A stretch of DNA of 64,000 nucleotides from Nomascus leucogenys (GCF_006542625.1 NC_044384.1:24985928-25049927); one strand, 5' to 3'; shown: positions 32,983-44,365, counted from the stretch's first letter. Made by a program: numbers and translations. The notes: a model not told the origin generated them from the sequence alone.

Positions 32983-33279
32983 CTTTTTTTTTTTCTTTGA
33001 AATGGATCTCGCTCTGTTGCCCAGGCTGGAGTGCAGGGGCGCGATCTCAGCTCACTGCAGCTACCGCCTCCCGGGTTCACGCCATTCTCCTGCCTCAGCC
33101 TCCCAAGTAGCTGGAACTACAGGCGCACGCCACCACGCCGGGCTAATTTTTTGTATTTTAGTAGACACAGGGTTGCACCGTGTTGCCCAGGCTGGTCTCA
33201 AACTCCTGAGCTCAGGCAATCCGCCCACTTTGGCCTCCTAAAGTGCTAATATTACAGGTGTGAGCCACCGTGCCCGGCC
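32983..33279 (-). mobile_element. Alu SINE, antisense
   Basis: Reversed Alu from a T-rich tail to GTGCCCGGCC, next to a (CT)n run at about 32972-32984. The flanks TTTCCCTTTC/CCTTTCCCTTTT suggest a TSD. Confidence 0.94.
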
Positions 33280-33450
33280 CCCTTTCCCTTTTATCACTTA
33301 TTCAAACTTCCCACCTGTTGGAGCCTTATTCTCCCAATTATGTTACAATCCTCTCGAGGGGAGGGCAGAGTATACCTTATATTTCTTTGTACAGCTCCCA
33401 TTGCAATAAAGTACAGTAGAATACTATTAAGTATTTATTGAATAGATTGC
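33280..33450 (+). mobile_element. L2 LINE 3' end, plus strand
   Basis: CTCGAGGGGAGGGCAGAGTATACC, then GTACAGCTCCCATTGCAATAAAG and GTATTTATTGAATAG follow the L2 3' terminus (CTTGAGGGCAGGGAC, then CTCAATAAATATTTGTTGAATG). Confidence 0.7.
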
Positions 33451-34689
33451 AAATGCAGTGATCCCAGGCGTGTGTATGTGTGTGTATTACTTGATACCGA
33501 AAATATCAAATGGTCCTTTTCCTTCTTTTTATTTTTTTCTTTTGGCTTTTTAGACATGGAATAAAATGTGGGGAAACGTGAAGAGAAATGTTTCAGCAAC
33601 TAGATCTCTTTTGATTCGTATCCGTAATTGCATTCTCCTTTAAAACCTCAGGGATCTTCCTGTGGAGTAATTTTTCTCAGAAATGCTGCTGCTGCCCTGT
33701 TCTGTGGAAATTCCTTTGCCACTTCAGGACCGCTGACCTGCTGCCTTCCTTGCTTAGACCTTTCCTGCTACCGCATCCCTCTTTGGTTGCTATGCAACCA
33801 GTCCCGGGAGGCGGTTTTACTGTGCATGTGCTTTCCCTCAGATAGATGATTTGTTTTACTGTTTTTTATTTGTTTTTACCACAATTTGAATCTCATTTTT
33901 TCCCAACATTCTCAACTGTAGCCCTGAATCTTGAGTTTTGACAAACTATTATAGTATACAAGCACTTAGATTTTTACGCTTGATTTCTATCTGATTTCTT
34001 CTTTAGGAAGCCTTCTTTTTTGATGTCTCCCAGGATTTTTTTTTTAATTATTAAATGTTGGCATGAGTCTCATGGGCAACCAGTTAAGACTTCTCAATCT
34101 TACATTTTTTTCACTACGCAATGTTCATTTTTGACCTGATTATTTAATTGTAGATTGCATTATAAGCACTAAAACAATTACATTTAAGAATCACACATAA
34201 CTTACTGACTTTTCCTCTAGATTTTACACCATATTCTGGAATTTTTCCACACTTAAGGTCAAAAGCTCAACGACAAAATTGCACTCATTAGTAACTCTTT
34301 TTCCTTCAAACATAAAACTAGCTACAAGCTGTGTGTGGTCATTTGAGAGACTGCACTAAACAATTAAATATGTTAAAAGCTAAAATTATTTGTATTCCCC
34401 CCAATGAATTACCATTAAAACCTAATTAAATGTAATACTTTAATTTATTTAAATATGTAGGTTCCTTTCTAAACACATGAAAATAAACCCCCTATTATTT
34501 AACAAAAATCTGAAAAAATGTAAGAAAGAAAAATTTAAATATCCAACATTGTGATTTGGACTATTCTATGCTAGCACTAAATCAAACAACAAAAAATAGA
34601 TCACTTCTAACCTACCAAACTGCCAGTTTTTGCAAGGGTAATAACTAGCATTCATAAAACATGATGAAATGGTTGTTTTGTACTTTTTG
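33451..34689. other. Unique sequence
   Basis: No transposon recognised. A GC-richer patch at 33630-33840 includes a 17-bp inverted repeat listed separately; its short frame has no domain. The rest is AT-rich. Confidence 0.4.
33784..33800. promoter_or_regulatory. X-box/RFX-like inverted repeat (candidate)
   Basis: TGGTTGCTATGCAACCA has perfect 7-bp arms around TAT. RFX-family sites are inverted repeats of the GGTTGCC-N-GGCAACC kind, so this is close but one base short. Sequence evidence only. Confidence 0.35.
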
Positions 34690-34880
34690 AAGCTTGATAA
34701 ACCAGTATAACCTTTCTGGGAGTAATTGTTGTGTATCAAGAGTCTGAAATCATAGTTTTATTTTACTTCCCAACTTTTTGACCCAGCAAATTGACTTCCA
34801 GATGTCCATCCTAAGAAAATAACTGAAATTCAGGCAATTAAGCTTAAGAATGATCATTATACGGTTGTGATAATGAAGTC
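34690..34880 (+). mobile_element. L1M ORF2 C-terminal fragment
   Basis: GATAAACCAGTATAACCTTTCTGGGAG, TTTTTGACCCAGCAAATTGACTTCC and ATCCTAAGAAAATAACTGAAA follow L1M order. Confidence 0.6.
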
Positions 34881-36125
34881 TGTAATGACAAATTTCATCA
34901 TCCTAGCAAGCTTCCGTCCCCTCATGTTCCCTTTCCACCACCCCACAGGGGTGCACATGATCTAAGCCTGGCTTTTTGGAGTTTCTCTCGCAGATTATTT
35001 GAGTTTTGAAAACATGCACAACACACAGGGATGAATGATGAGTGAAGCCAATCTTGACAGCAATGTGCCAGAGAGAAATTCTAGTGAGCTATTTCTACTG
35101 TGATTCCTACCACTACCCTGGTTTCTGTCTTTTCCAAGACTTAAGCACGTAGTTCTTAGTTTTTACAATTTTTCTAGTGATCCAGTCTTCTTATTTATTT
35201 TGGTGTTAATTTAATAGAATCAACTTCTTTGTCTGAAAAAATATCTTAATTGATACAGAAATTAGGACCATAATGTGCACTATAAGCACACTCCCTTAGG
35301 GAATTCTGGAATGTGTGGGATGAGTTACAGAATCACAATGGGGTCAAAGGCAGAGAAACTTTGGCTATATCCCAGGAAAGAAAAATAGCATCCTTAGGTG
35401 AGCAGTGGAGAAACTGTCAACCATGTTACCTACCATCCATCTCTTGAGACCATGTACCACACCAAGAGGGAGTTCTGGGAAGGTCAACCAATTTCAAAGT
35501 CACTATGAATATCAAGACCAGAGGGTGGAAACAAAACAAAACAAGACATTCTAATCTCAAAATTATTACTTTAAGATAGCACACAATAAAACTCAAGATC
35601 ACTCTGTGCCCAGGTGCCAGAATTTCTCTCATCTTAGCTAAGAACATCGAAAAACAGATTTAGATTTCACTTTAGAGATTGCTCTCTAATTCAAAGCCTC
35701 TGAGTTATAGCTTCACTTGAAAGGAAAACCTTGCCAGATCTCCCATGTGAGGATTAGAGAATGATGCAGAAAGGTTGAGATCTCAGTTAGGGGTTTCTAA
35801 AAACTGGGACATGCCAGTAATACTCTGTCTCTGTTACTGTAGATTTATAGTAAGTTTGAAATGGAGAAGTATGAATCTTTGACTACAAATAACAAAAGTT
35901 ATTATAAAACACAAGTTAAAATTAAATAAACCCCGGAAGAGATACATAAAGAGTTATGGTACTATAGTGAGATTAATCATCAACTCTGAAAGAGAACTTA
36001 GAAATGGGGGAGAGCATGAAAGTTGAATGTGAAATAATGAATAAAAATGTTAATATATGGAGAAGGAGAGGGGAGAGGATACATATGATTTTAATAAAAC
36101 TTAGACAATAAAATTTATATTTCAA
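34881..36125. other. Unique sequence
   Basis: No family confidently recognised. The segment 34900-35130 might be a very old repeat but I cannot name it. Confidence 0.35.
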
Positions 36126-36454
36126 ATTGATCAGTGGAACACAACAGAGGACCAAGAATTAGACCTAGTCAACTATGCTCAGGTTATTGTTCGCAAAGGT
36201 ACAAAATCAATTCAAAGATGCTAAAGTGATTTAATATCCATAGGCAAAAAATGGACCTTGACCTAACTCTTATATTTTATACAAAATTAAATCAAAATGA
36301 ATCATAGAATTAAATATAAAATATAAAATTATAAAATCTTTAGAAAAATATAGAATCTTTTCTTTGGGATATAAGGCTAGGCAGAGTTTTTAGACATGAC
36401 ACCAAAAAGTATGATCTATAAAAGAGAAAATTGATACATTTTCTTTGAAAAAAA
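36126..36454 (+). mobile_element. L1M LINE, ORF2 part, left of Alu
   Basis: TGATCAGTGGAACACAACAGAGGACC and GTACAAAATCAATTCAAAGATGC follow the L1 ORF2 order (CAGTGGAACAGAATAGAG, then AAAGGCAATTCAATGG). Confidence 0.78.
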
Positions 36455-36757
36455 TTTTTTTTTTTTTTTTTGAGATGGAGTTTCATTCTTGTCGCCCAGG
36501 CTGGAGTGCAATGACGCTATTTTGGCTCACTACAACCTCCCCCTCCCGGGTTCAAGCAATTCTCCTGCCTCAGCCTCCCAAGTAGCTGGGATTACAGGTG
36601 CCCACCACCATGCCCAGCTAGTTTTTGTATTTTTTTAGTAGAGACGGGGTTTCACTATGTTGGCCAGGCTGGTCCCAGACTCCTGACCTCAGGTTGATCT
36701 GCCTGCCTCAGCCTCCTGAAGTGCTGGGATTACAGATGTGAGCTACCGCACCTGACC
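36455..36757 (-). mobile_element. Alu SINE, antisense, inside L1M
   Basis: Reversed Alu from a T16 tail to GCACCTGACC. The L1M continues on both sides, so this is a younger insertion. Confidence 0.95.
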
Positions 36758-37970
36758 CAAAATCTTTAAAATTTGCTCTATGAAAGCTCATATGAAGAGT
36801 ATGACAAGACAAGTTTTAGCTGTAAGAAAATAATTGCAAACCACATACCCAACAAAGGCCTAGTATCTAGAATATATGAGAAACTCTCAAAACTCATAGT
36901 AAAACTCCCAAATAATCATTGCAATTAGAAAATGGACGAAAGACACAAACAGACATTTCATTGAAGAGATAAATAAGTGTATGGCAAATAATTATATGAA
37001 AAGATGTTCAACAGTATTAACTACTGGGGAAATGTAATTAAAACTACAACAGGGAATTAGTACACACCTATCAGAATAGCTAAAATGAAAAACAGTGACA
37101 ACATCAAATGCTGGCATGGATGCAGAGAAACGGGATCACTCACATATTGTAGGTGGGAACTTAAAATGATACAACACTCTTGAAAACAGTTTAGAAAATT
37201 GTTAAAAAACTACATATACCCTGTGACCCAGCAATTACAATCCTGAGCATTAACCCCAAAGTAATGAAAACTTGAGTTTATACATAAACTTGTCTATGAA
37301 TCTTTGTAGCAACTTTCTCTGTAAAAGCAAAACCTGTCCACATGTCCTTCTAAAGGTAAGTTGTTAAACATGCTGTGGTATATACATAGGCCAGAATGCT
37401 ACTGAGCAATGAAAAGAACAAACCACAGATACACATGACAACTTGAGTGCATCTCCAGGGAATTATGTTGACCCAAAAATGCCAATCTCCAAAGATTACA
37501 TGCTGTATAATTCCATTCATATAACATCTGAGAAATGAAGACATTGTAGAAATGGAGGATCGATGGATGATTGCCAAGGTTTGATGGGAGTGAGGGGAGC
37601 TATGGGGGGGTGGAGGGAGGTGGATGTGATTAAAACTGCACAGTTACAAAAGCACAGGAGGGTCCTGTTTAGTATCTCTCCTGTAGTGATGGATACACAA
37701 AACTGCACATTTGATAAATTTACATGGAACTAAACACATACACACATGCATACATACTAAGTATACACAGATGAGTACAAGTAAGATTGGAAAAATCCGA
37801 AAACATTGGGAGGTTGCATTAGTATCACTCTTTTGCTTATGTTGGTATAGTTTTGCAAAATTATAGTATTGGGAGAAACTGGGTAAAGTGTACAAGGGAT
37901 CTTTATTATTTCTTCAACTGCATGTGAATCTATAATCATCTCAGTAAAAATATCGATTTAAAAATTCACA
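36758..37970 (+). mobile_element. L1M LINE, ORF2 3' part and 3' UTR
   Basis: GAATAGCTAAAATGAAAAACAGTGAC, ACCCTGTGACCCAGCAATTAC, GCTGTATAATTCCATTCATATAAC and the terminal AACTGCATGTGAATCTATAATC all appear in L1MA/L1MB order. Stops in all frames. A G-rich tract sits at 37587-37622. Confidence 0.85.
37587..37622 (+). other. G-quadruplex-type motif in L1M 3' UTR
   Basis: Runs GGG, GGGG, GGGGGGG and GGG with loops of 5, 6 and 4 bases fit G3+N1-7. Confidence 0.65.
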
Positions 37971-38179
37971 CCTATAGAAAAGACATATTAGGAGTTTATT
38001 ATTCCCTTGACTAAATGAAGAAAACGATTTTAACCTCACAAGACAATTGTCACAGATATTTTTTAACTAAATTTACATATGTATTTTTTCTATGATAAAT
38101 TCACAAGGAGGAAAAAGTCTATACTATGCAGAAATATACCCTTTGTTTAAAGTGAGTCATGTATTTCTAATATTTTCTT

Positions 38180-38252
38180 TTATTATTAGAGAGCAGGCAA
38201 GCCCTGACAGAAAGGGATGGTGGCTTCGGTCATCCCTGCCTTGCGATAGGCA
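38180..38252 (+). repeat. Unclassified hairpin repeat, copy 1
   Basis: GACAGAAAGGGATGGTGGCT followed by TCGGTCATCCCTGCCTTGCG. AGGGATG and CATCCCT pair as a 7-bp stem around an 11-base loop, and ATTAGAG/CTCTAAT (about 38184 and 38264) could pair further out. Confidence 0.6.
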
Positions 38253-39489
38253 AATCCTGATCTCTAATGATTTTGCTTCAAATATTTCCTTTACAAAATG
38301 AACTCAGGGTGATTGCTTTAGTGTTAGCAAAATCCAGGAAATCTTAACCCTGACGTGCTAAAGAGGGTTGGGGAGAGTCTTTAGTAGCATGTGATTTCCC
38401 AAGGACAGTTACCCAGCATCTCAGTGCTCCAAGCTCCATCTCAGGGGCCCACCACTGGGGTGAGCAGGAAAATGTTTAAAAGGTAAAACAGGTAGAAGCA
38501 TGAGTTCTCAGTGGTCCCCAGAATTCTGAGTCGTCTGTACTGTTGGACATTTTCTACTGCTGTCCTGTTTCCTTCCATAGAACCACTTCCTCTACTATTC
38601 AGGGGTTGGAACTGTTTCATAGGAAATGAAGTATTTTTTCTCAGCGTAAACTTCTTTCACCTGGATACACACTTCTGAAGTTACTAATGTGATCATTTTA
38701 TAAATTTTTTTCAAAGTTTCGTACTTGCTCATCTTTGTAAGTAAAACACACCTTTTAAAAAGACAGACGTGCAGATGTTAGGTTTATTTTCAGAAAGTAT
38801 AGAAAACTTTCGTTGAAGAGTTTTGATGTATTTCTAGGGCACTTTGGTCTCTCCCCCTACTTGCCCCAAATAAAAGGTACAAATGTTCATATCATTGCAT
38901 TTCCAAACCTACAGACATCTGTGGCTAATCGTGCAAGAACGTGATCAACTGAAGCACCACAGAGACATCTACTGGTTGGTTTCTTTTCTTGTGGTCTGGA
39001 TTTTTAGAGATTATTTTCTGTGTCGTATGGAATCCTAGCTCAACAGCACTATTCGGCATTGCATATAAGTACTATGTAATTCAACTCTTCAGACAACTAT
39101 ATTGTCCAAAACCTGGGACGATTAATTGGAAGTCTGGAGGGACTGGTGTACTCACAGTCCGATCTTCCCATCATAGGCATTCTACTGTTTTTATAGCATT
39201 TCTGACAGTCAATGGCAAAGAGCCAACTCTGTTAAATCCAGCAAGTGGGGCGGAGGGTAGGCACCAATAGGGAAATTCACAAATACAGCCCACTTAGAAA
39301 AATATGTAGACGCCATTCCAATCTTTTCGTGGATTATTTTCTATCACTTGGGAAGCAGGCAATAATTATGAAAAGGGTTAGAAATACTTGTTTGAGACAT
39401 TTTCTTAGAATCACATCTGAAGCTGAGAACCTAAGCCTTACTTTTTAGAGGAAAGATCAGGTAGTAAGTCTCCAAGGCTATTGGGCTCT

Positions 39490-39562
39490 GCTCTAGAAGA
39501 GGCTGACCCCTTGGACAGAAAGGGATGGTGGCTTTGGTCATCCCTGCTTTGTGATAGGTTCA
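39490..39562 (+). repeat. Unclassified hairpin repeat, copy 2
   Basis: Same sequence as copy 1, 1.3 kb downstream in the same orientation, with C-to-T changes (TCGG to TTGG, GCCTTGCG to GCTTTGTG). The stem is intact; similarity extends ~20 bp upstream (AGAGGCTGACCCC versus AGCAGGCAAGCCC). Confidence 0.6.
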
Positions 39563-39792
39563 TATTTTGCAAGCCTATTTTTACTTTTCTAGAATTGCTT
39601 AACTGTTGTTCTGTATTTTTATATTTCATGGACATCTTTGGAGGCCTGGTGGTTTTAGGTTTCACTCCACGGAATACTTCAACCCCAAATACAATTGTGG
39701 AGAACAATAGCCCTAGCTGAGCTGTGCAATACTTGATTGAATTTTGAATCAATTATAGAATGAATTTGGAACATATGAGGTGATTCATGGAT

Positions 39793-40088
39793 TGATTTGT
39801 TTGTCTGAGACGGAGTCTCACTCTGTTGCCCAGGCTGGAGAGCAGTGGCACAATCTCGGCTCACTGCAAGCTCCACCACCCGGGTTCACGCCATTCTCCT
39901 GCCTCAGCCTCCCAAGTAGCTGGGACTACAGGCGCCCGCCACCACGCCTGACTAGTTTTTTTGTATTTTTATTAGAGACGGGATTTCACCATGTTAGCCA
40001 GGATGGTCTCGATCTCCTGACCTCATGATCCGCCCTCCTCGGCCTCGCAAACTGCTGGGATTACAGGCCTGAGCCACCACGCCTGGCC
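39793..40088 (-). mobile_element. Alu SINE, antisense, AluY-like
   Basis: Reversed Alu with CAAGCTCCACCACCCGGGTTCACGCC. TSD GATTCATGGAT/GATTCACGGAT at 39782-39792 and 40089-40099. The T tail has decayed to TGATTTGTTTGTC. Confidence 0.95.
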
Positions 40089-40099
40089 GATTCACGGAT

Positions 40100-40409
40100 C
40101 TTAAGTCATCATAGGCCTAGCTATTTGACACAAGAGTCATGATTTATTCCTATGGCCTTTCCCACACAAAGAGAAAGCATACGTTTATGCTAGAATCAAA
40201 GAGAAGAAACATTATCTGTCTAGCAGATTTAATACAAAATACATCTCGATTACCATGTAACAGAAGAGTAACAGTACATTGATATTGATTTGCAGAAGAG
40301 AAATGAAGAGGCACACAAAAGAAAAGGCACATTTCCTTTGGTTTACTTAAATTAATTTTAGAATTGATCATATTGCCATAAGTATTAGCCATGAAAAAGG
40401 ATTCCTATT
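40100..40409. other. Unique sequence
   Basis: No family recognised. Confidence 0.4.
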
Positions 40410-40640
40410 GTTTTTGATGATTATAAAAGCACATGCACATTATAAAAATTCAGACCCCTCATTATCCTATCATTTTCCAAGGAAGACCACCTCAAAGAGA
40501 TTGCTGTATGTTTTTCATTATTTGCATGTAAATATAAACACACATATACACACATAAACATAAATGTAAAAACCTACCATAGTACTCATTTGTCACCTGG
40601 TTGCTGCTTGCTACTTTTTTTTCTAAACTAAGTATGTTTA
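40410..40640 (-). mobile_element. Possible L1M 3' UTR fragment, minus strand
   Basis: AAAAGCACATGCACATTATAAAAATTCAGACC and an (ATACACA)-rich stretch resemble the minus-strand L1M/L1ME 3' UTR (ACATGTTCATTATAAAAAATTCAAAC). Confidence 0.45.
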
Positions 40641-41084
40641 AGAAATATTTGCTTGCAATACAGATAATATTTACTTCATCCTTTCTAAATGCAGTCTATA
40701 TTTACCCAGATTTGGATGTCCTCTCATTTCCCTTTTGAGAGGACAGGGTTCTTTGACACAAAGCGTTAAGCAGAGGGTATGATCTTTCTACTGAGGGTCT
40801 TCCTCTATTTCTCGCAGCTCTGCTATAAGCCTCTATCTCCTTATCATCTATCACCTCCTATACAGTTTTCCTCTAAATCCAGAAAGTAGATGGACAGTCT
40901 TCTCTTCTCACAATGCCACAATTCGTTCTTCCTCTTGCCTCTGGAGTCATTCAACAAGTAGGACATAGAGTGCCTCACATATCTCAAGACCTCTGCTGCA
41001 CATTTAACAGACATGAGTCAGCAAAACAGACATGAGCCCTGTCCTCATAAAACTTATAGTTAATGTTGTATATATTTCTATTTC
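40641..41084. other. Unique sequence
   Basis: No family recognised. Confidence 0.4.
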
Positions 41085-41379
41085 TTTCTTTTTTTTTTTT
41101 TTAACTGAGTTTCGTTCTGTCACCCAGGCTGGAGTGCAGTGGTGCGATCTTGGCTCACTGTAACCTCCGCCTCCCAGGTTCAAGCAATTCTCCTGTCTCA
41201 GCCTCCCGAGTAGCTGGGGTTACAGGTACGTGCCACTGTGCCTGGCTAATTTTTGTATCTTTAGTAGAGTCGAGGTTTCACCATCTTGGCCAGGCTGGTC
41301 TCGAACTTCTGACTTCATGATCTGCCCGCCTCAGCCTCCCAGAGTGCTGGGATTACAGATGTGAGCCACCACAGCAGGC
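41085..41379 (-). mobile_element. Alu SINE, antisense, left arm of an inverted pair
   Basis: Reversed Alu from a T16 tail to CACAGCAGGC. Its head faces the head of the next Alu 29 bp away. Confidence 0.95.
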
Positions 41380-41408
41380 TTATATTTTTTGATTAAAAGA
41401 ATGTATGA

Positions 41409-41722
41409 GGCCAGGTACGGTGGCTCATGCCTGTAATCCCAGCACTTTGGGATACCAAGATGGGTGGACCACTTGAGGTCAGGAGTTTGAGACCAGCATG
41501 GCCAACATACTGAAACTCTGTCTGTACTAAAAATACAAAAAATTAGCTGGGCATTGTGGTGTATGCCAGTAGTCCCAGTTACTTGGGAGGGTGAGGCAGG
41601 AGAATCACTTGAACCTGGGAGGTGCAGGTTGCAGGTTGCAGTGAGCCAAGATGGACCACTGCACTCCAGCCTGGGAGACAGAGCAAGACTTTGTCTCAAA
41701 AAAAAAAAAAAAAAAAAAAAAA
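41409..41722 (+). mobile_element. Alu SINE, sense, right arm of an inverted pair
   Basis: Head GGCCAGGTACGG, two monomers, a small local duplication (GCAGGTTGCAGGTTGCAG) and a tail of 25 A. Confidence 0.95.
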
Positions 41723-42149
41723 GGCTTTCTGTATATTGCTTAGAGGGTGAAGCTGTTGACTGGATTTTACCATTAGATGATCAGAAAGAAAACCCCTAGT
41801 GTCTGTAACTGTGGATCTTTTCATTTGAGCAACTCAGAAACTTAAACTCTCCTATCCTGGTGTAAGGCATGAGGTATGGATGCAGCTTCCCCCCTCCCCA
41901 GATTGCTGTTAAATAGAGATGCTGTTTATTAAGTATAGTTCACATTTTGCTTATTGGTATAAGATCCCATCTTTACTACTGAATTCTTATATTGGAGGGA
42001 GGGAATCTCTTCCTAGATTGTACATGCTTTTGCATGGGTCTCTGTCTGTTCATGTACCATTATCACACTGTTTTAATTATTAGTTCTTGATAGCATGTTT
42101 TATTACCTAGTTTATTACTCTTGATTGCTCTACTTTTTCAGAATGTATA
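41723..42149. other. Unique sequence
   Basis: No family recognised. Confidence 0.4.
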
Positions 42150-42260
42150 AAAAACATCTGGACATTGACACTTAGAGGAAATAAGGCCCTTTCCCAGAGT
42201 AATTCAGATAATAAGTGGCAGAACTGTCATTGGAACCTCTCTCATAATCACCACCTTTCA
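42150..42260 (+). mobile_element. MIR SINE fragment, plus strand
   Basis: CAGAGTAATTCAGATAATAAGTGGCAGAACTGTCATTGGAACC matches the MIR right half (CACACAGCTAGTAAGTGGCAGAGCCGGGATTCGAACCC). Confidence 0.65.
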
Positions 42261-42684
42261 TTGAGGGGATTGAAATGCCTTTGTTAAAATATCTACTCAT
42301 CTCCTTTGGTAAAAATTCAGAGGAAGAGATATTTCTTCCTAACTCTTTCAAATGCCTCAAAACTCAAATTTCCTTTGGGAGCCCCTGGGGACCTGGGTCA
42401 TATGTCCACCGAGGCTCATGGCCAACTCTCTAGGAATAGCTAGAAGGTGGGGAAACAGCGGGAAAGAGAGCTCATGTCTCCACATCCAATGAGCAAAGCT
42501 AGTAGCACAGTCTGCTGATACCTTACTTTTTAGTGTATATTTCAAGAAGTGTACTTACAGGCATGTTCCTTTTCATAGTAGTGCCACAAATATCAAATAG
42601 TTATGTCTTCTTAAGAAGTCATTAATTTTCAGAAAATTTGTCTAAACCTAGTAATAAAAATGTATCTTTTATTTCAATTTCTAT
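42261..42684. other. Unique sequence
   Basis: No family recognised; short minus-strand frames unsupported. Confidence 0.4.
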
Positions 42685-42930
42685 GTATTTAACTATAATG
42701 AGGTCAAGTATCTTACCCTCTGTTTTTATTCATTACAGACTTCTTCTGTGACAAGCACATTAATGTCCTTTGTTACCCTTTCTTAGTGTGTCTATAAAAA
42801 TCTTATTAATTTGTAAGTACTCATTATATGTAAGCAATATTTAAAATTTTTTTCTACGTATTGAAAATATTTTTTTCCTGGTTTGTTGTTGACTTTGGTT
42901 TATTGTGTCTTTTCCATGTGAAAATGGAAA
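42685..42930 (-). mobile_element. L1M fragment, minus strand
   Basis: TGAGGTCAAGTATCTTACCC, CATTAATGTCCTTTGTTACCC and CTTATTAATTTGTAAGTACTCATTATATG follow minus-strand L1M ORF2 (GAGGTTGAGCATCTTTTC, GTCCTTTGCCC, GATTTGTAGGAGTTC). Confidence 0.6.
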
Positions 42931-43679
42931 GACTTTCATGGATTAACATTTACTAATATTGATCTTTATAAGTCTTAATTTTTATATGAGAGATACAGTA
43001 TGCATGTATAAATAGGAATTCAATTTTTTCTGTAATTTTTAATGAAGTAACATAACATAATATGCTAGGTATATTTTTTAAAATTTAGATCTCTCTCAAA
43101 ATATTTGTTATACATCATATCAGTTAAAGTACTTAGAAACTGCTCATCATATTTCACTTTAGTTCTTTCCTTGAATTTATACCTAGGTGAATTCAGGCAG
43201 AGATAAATTTGGGGCAGAACCTAGGATCTAAAGAATGTGAAAAAAGTTCCCTATGTCCAAAGGGAAAATCAACAAAAGCTAAAAGCAACCAAAAAAATGA
43301 AGTGTAGGAATAGAGGATTTAAAATGTTATCCTTTCTTGCTTTCTTAGATGGCCTTGTTTGTGTGAAGCACAAAAGCAACCCCCGTGTGTGACTAATGAA
43401 TCCTCCAAGGCATTCTGGGGACTGTGTTGTCAGCCATTTTAATGGCCTATTAAGCACAGGATTGAATAGATTAAGCATGCGGCCGTCCAAATTAGATCTT
43501 GAGTAATCCGACTGACCACGTTAGACCTTGTGTGACACAGCATCCCTTAGGCTGATGTTAAGGACTCAGACAAGGTGAGAAAAGTCTGTGTTCTAGAAAC
43601 ACAGTGTTTCCCAGGACAAAATAAGCCAACAAATACGGAAGGCAAAGTTTAGTTGGATGGAGAGTGTCATAGAACAAGT
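42931..43679. other. Unique sequence
   Basis: No family recognised. Confidence 0.4.
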
Positions 43680-43740
43680 ACTCCACTCAAAGCCCAATTC
43701 TGCTTGTTAATATCAATGTGACCTTGGACAAGTTATGTAT
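43680..43740 (-). mobile_element. MIR SINE fragment, minus strand
   Basis: CTGCTTGTTAATATCAATGTGACCTTGGACAAGTTATG is the MIR core on the minus strand, cut by the T-rich tract that leads into the Alu. Confidence 0.6.
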
Positions 43741-43764
43741 TTTTTTTTTCCTTTTCTCTCTCTA

Positions 43765-43880
43765 TTTTTTTTTTTTTTTTTTTTTTTTTTGAGACAGAGT
43801 TTCACTCTTTCACCCAGGCTGGAGGGCAATGGCACAATCTCGGTTCACTGCAACCTCTGCCTCCTGGGATCAAGCGATTC
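43765..43880 (-). mobile_element. Alu SINE, antisense, cut off at a deletion junction
   Basis: A T26 tail, then the first ~90 bases of a reversed Alu, ending abruptly at CAAGCGATTC. The expected continuation TCCTGCCTCAGCC is missing and LTR sequence follows directly. Confidence 0.93.
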
Positions 43881-43936
43881 ATAAATTACCCAGACTTAGG
43901 TAGTTCCTTACAGCAATGAGAGAATGGACTAATACA
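43881..43936 (+). mobile_element. 3' stub of a THE1/MST-type LTR
   Basis: ATAAATTACCCAGACTTAGG to ATGGACTAATACA is the last ~56 bp of a MaLR LTR. Its 5' ~300 bp are absent. Confidence 0.85.
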
Positions 43937-44134
43937 GGCTCCTTCATGAGCTTCTCTTCCTGTCTCCTTTTCATGTTTCATAATCTCAAGGCCTCGCCAT
44001 TCTCTTATCCATTCAAAATTACTTTTGAGTGCTTACTTTGTGTAAGACACTATGCCATGGGCTACTAGACTAGTACAGTGTTGAATAAAACATGAGTTTT
44101 GCTCCAAAAAAAAAGCTTATAGGTTAATTAGAGA

Positions 44135-44365
44135 GATGATAATAAGTTAATATTTATTGGGCAATTATTCTGTGCTAGATGCTTAATTCTCAGTTTATTC
44201 CCACAGCTACTCTGAGGGCTACATTCTTTCTTTACCCCCATTTTACAGGTGAGACAAAGTCAGCCAATATGTCCAGTGTCACATAACCTGCAAGTGGCTG
44301 AGCAAAGATTCAAGCCCAAATATCTATGAATTCAGAGCCCAAGTTTTTAATCAGACTTAAACACT
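44135..44365 (+). mobile_element. MIR SINE, nearly complete, plus strand
   Basis: TATTTATTGGGCAATTATTCTGTGC, CCCATTTTACAGGTGAGACAAAG and CACATAACCTGCAAGTGGCTGAGC follow the MIR consensus throughout. Confidence 0.85.

Larger units (their letters stand above)
37971..39781. other. Unique sequence holding a pair of short related hairpin repeats
   Basis: No standard repeat family recognised in 1.8 kb. Two related ~50-65-bp segments at 38180-38252 and 39490-39562 are listed separately. Short frames across the region are unsupported. Confidence 0.45.

Noticed and set aside
41331..41699. 122-codon minus-strand frame
   Set aside because: Translation of an Alu antisense strand.
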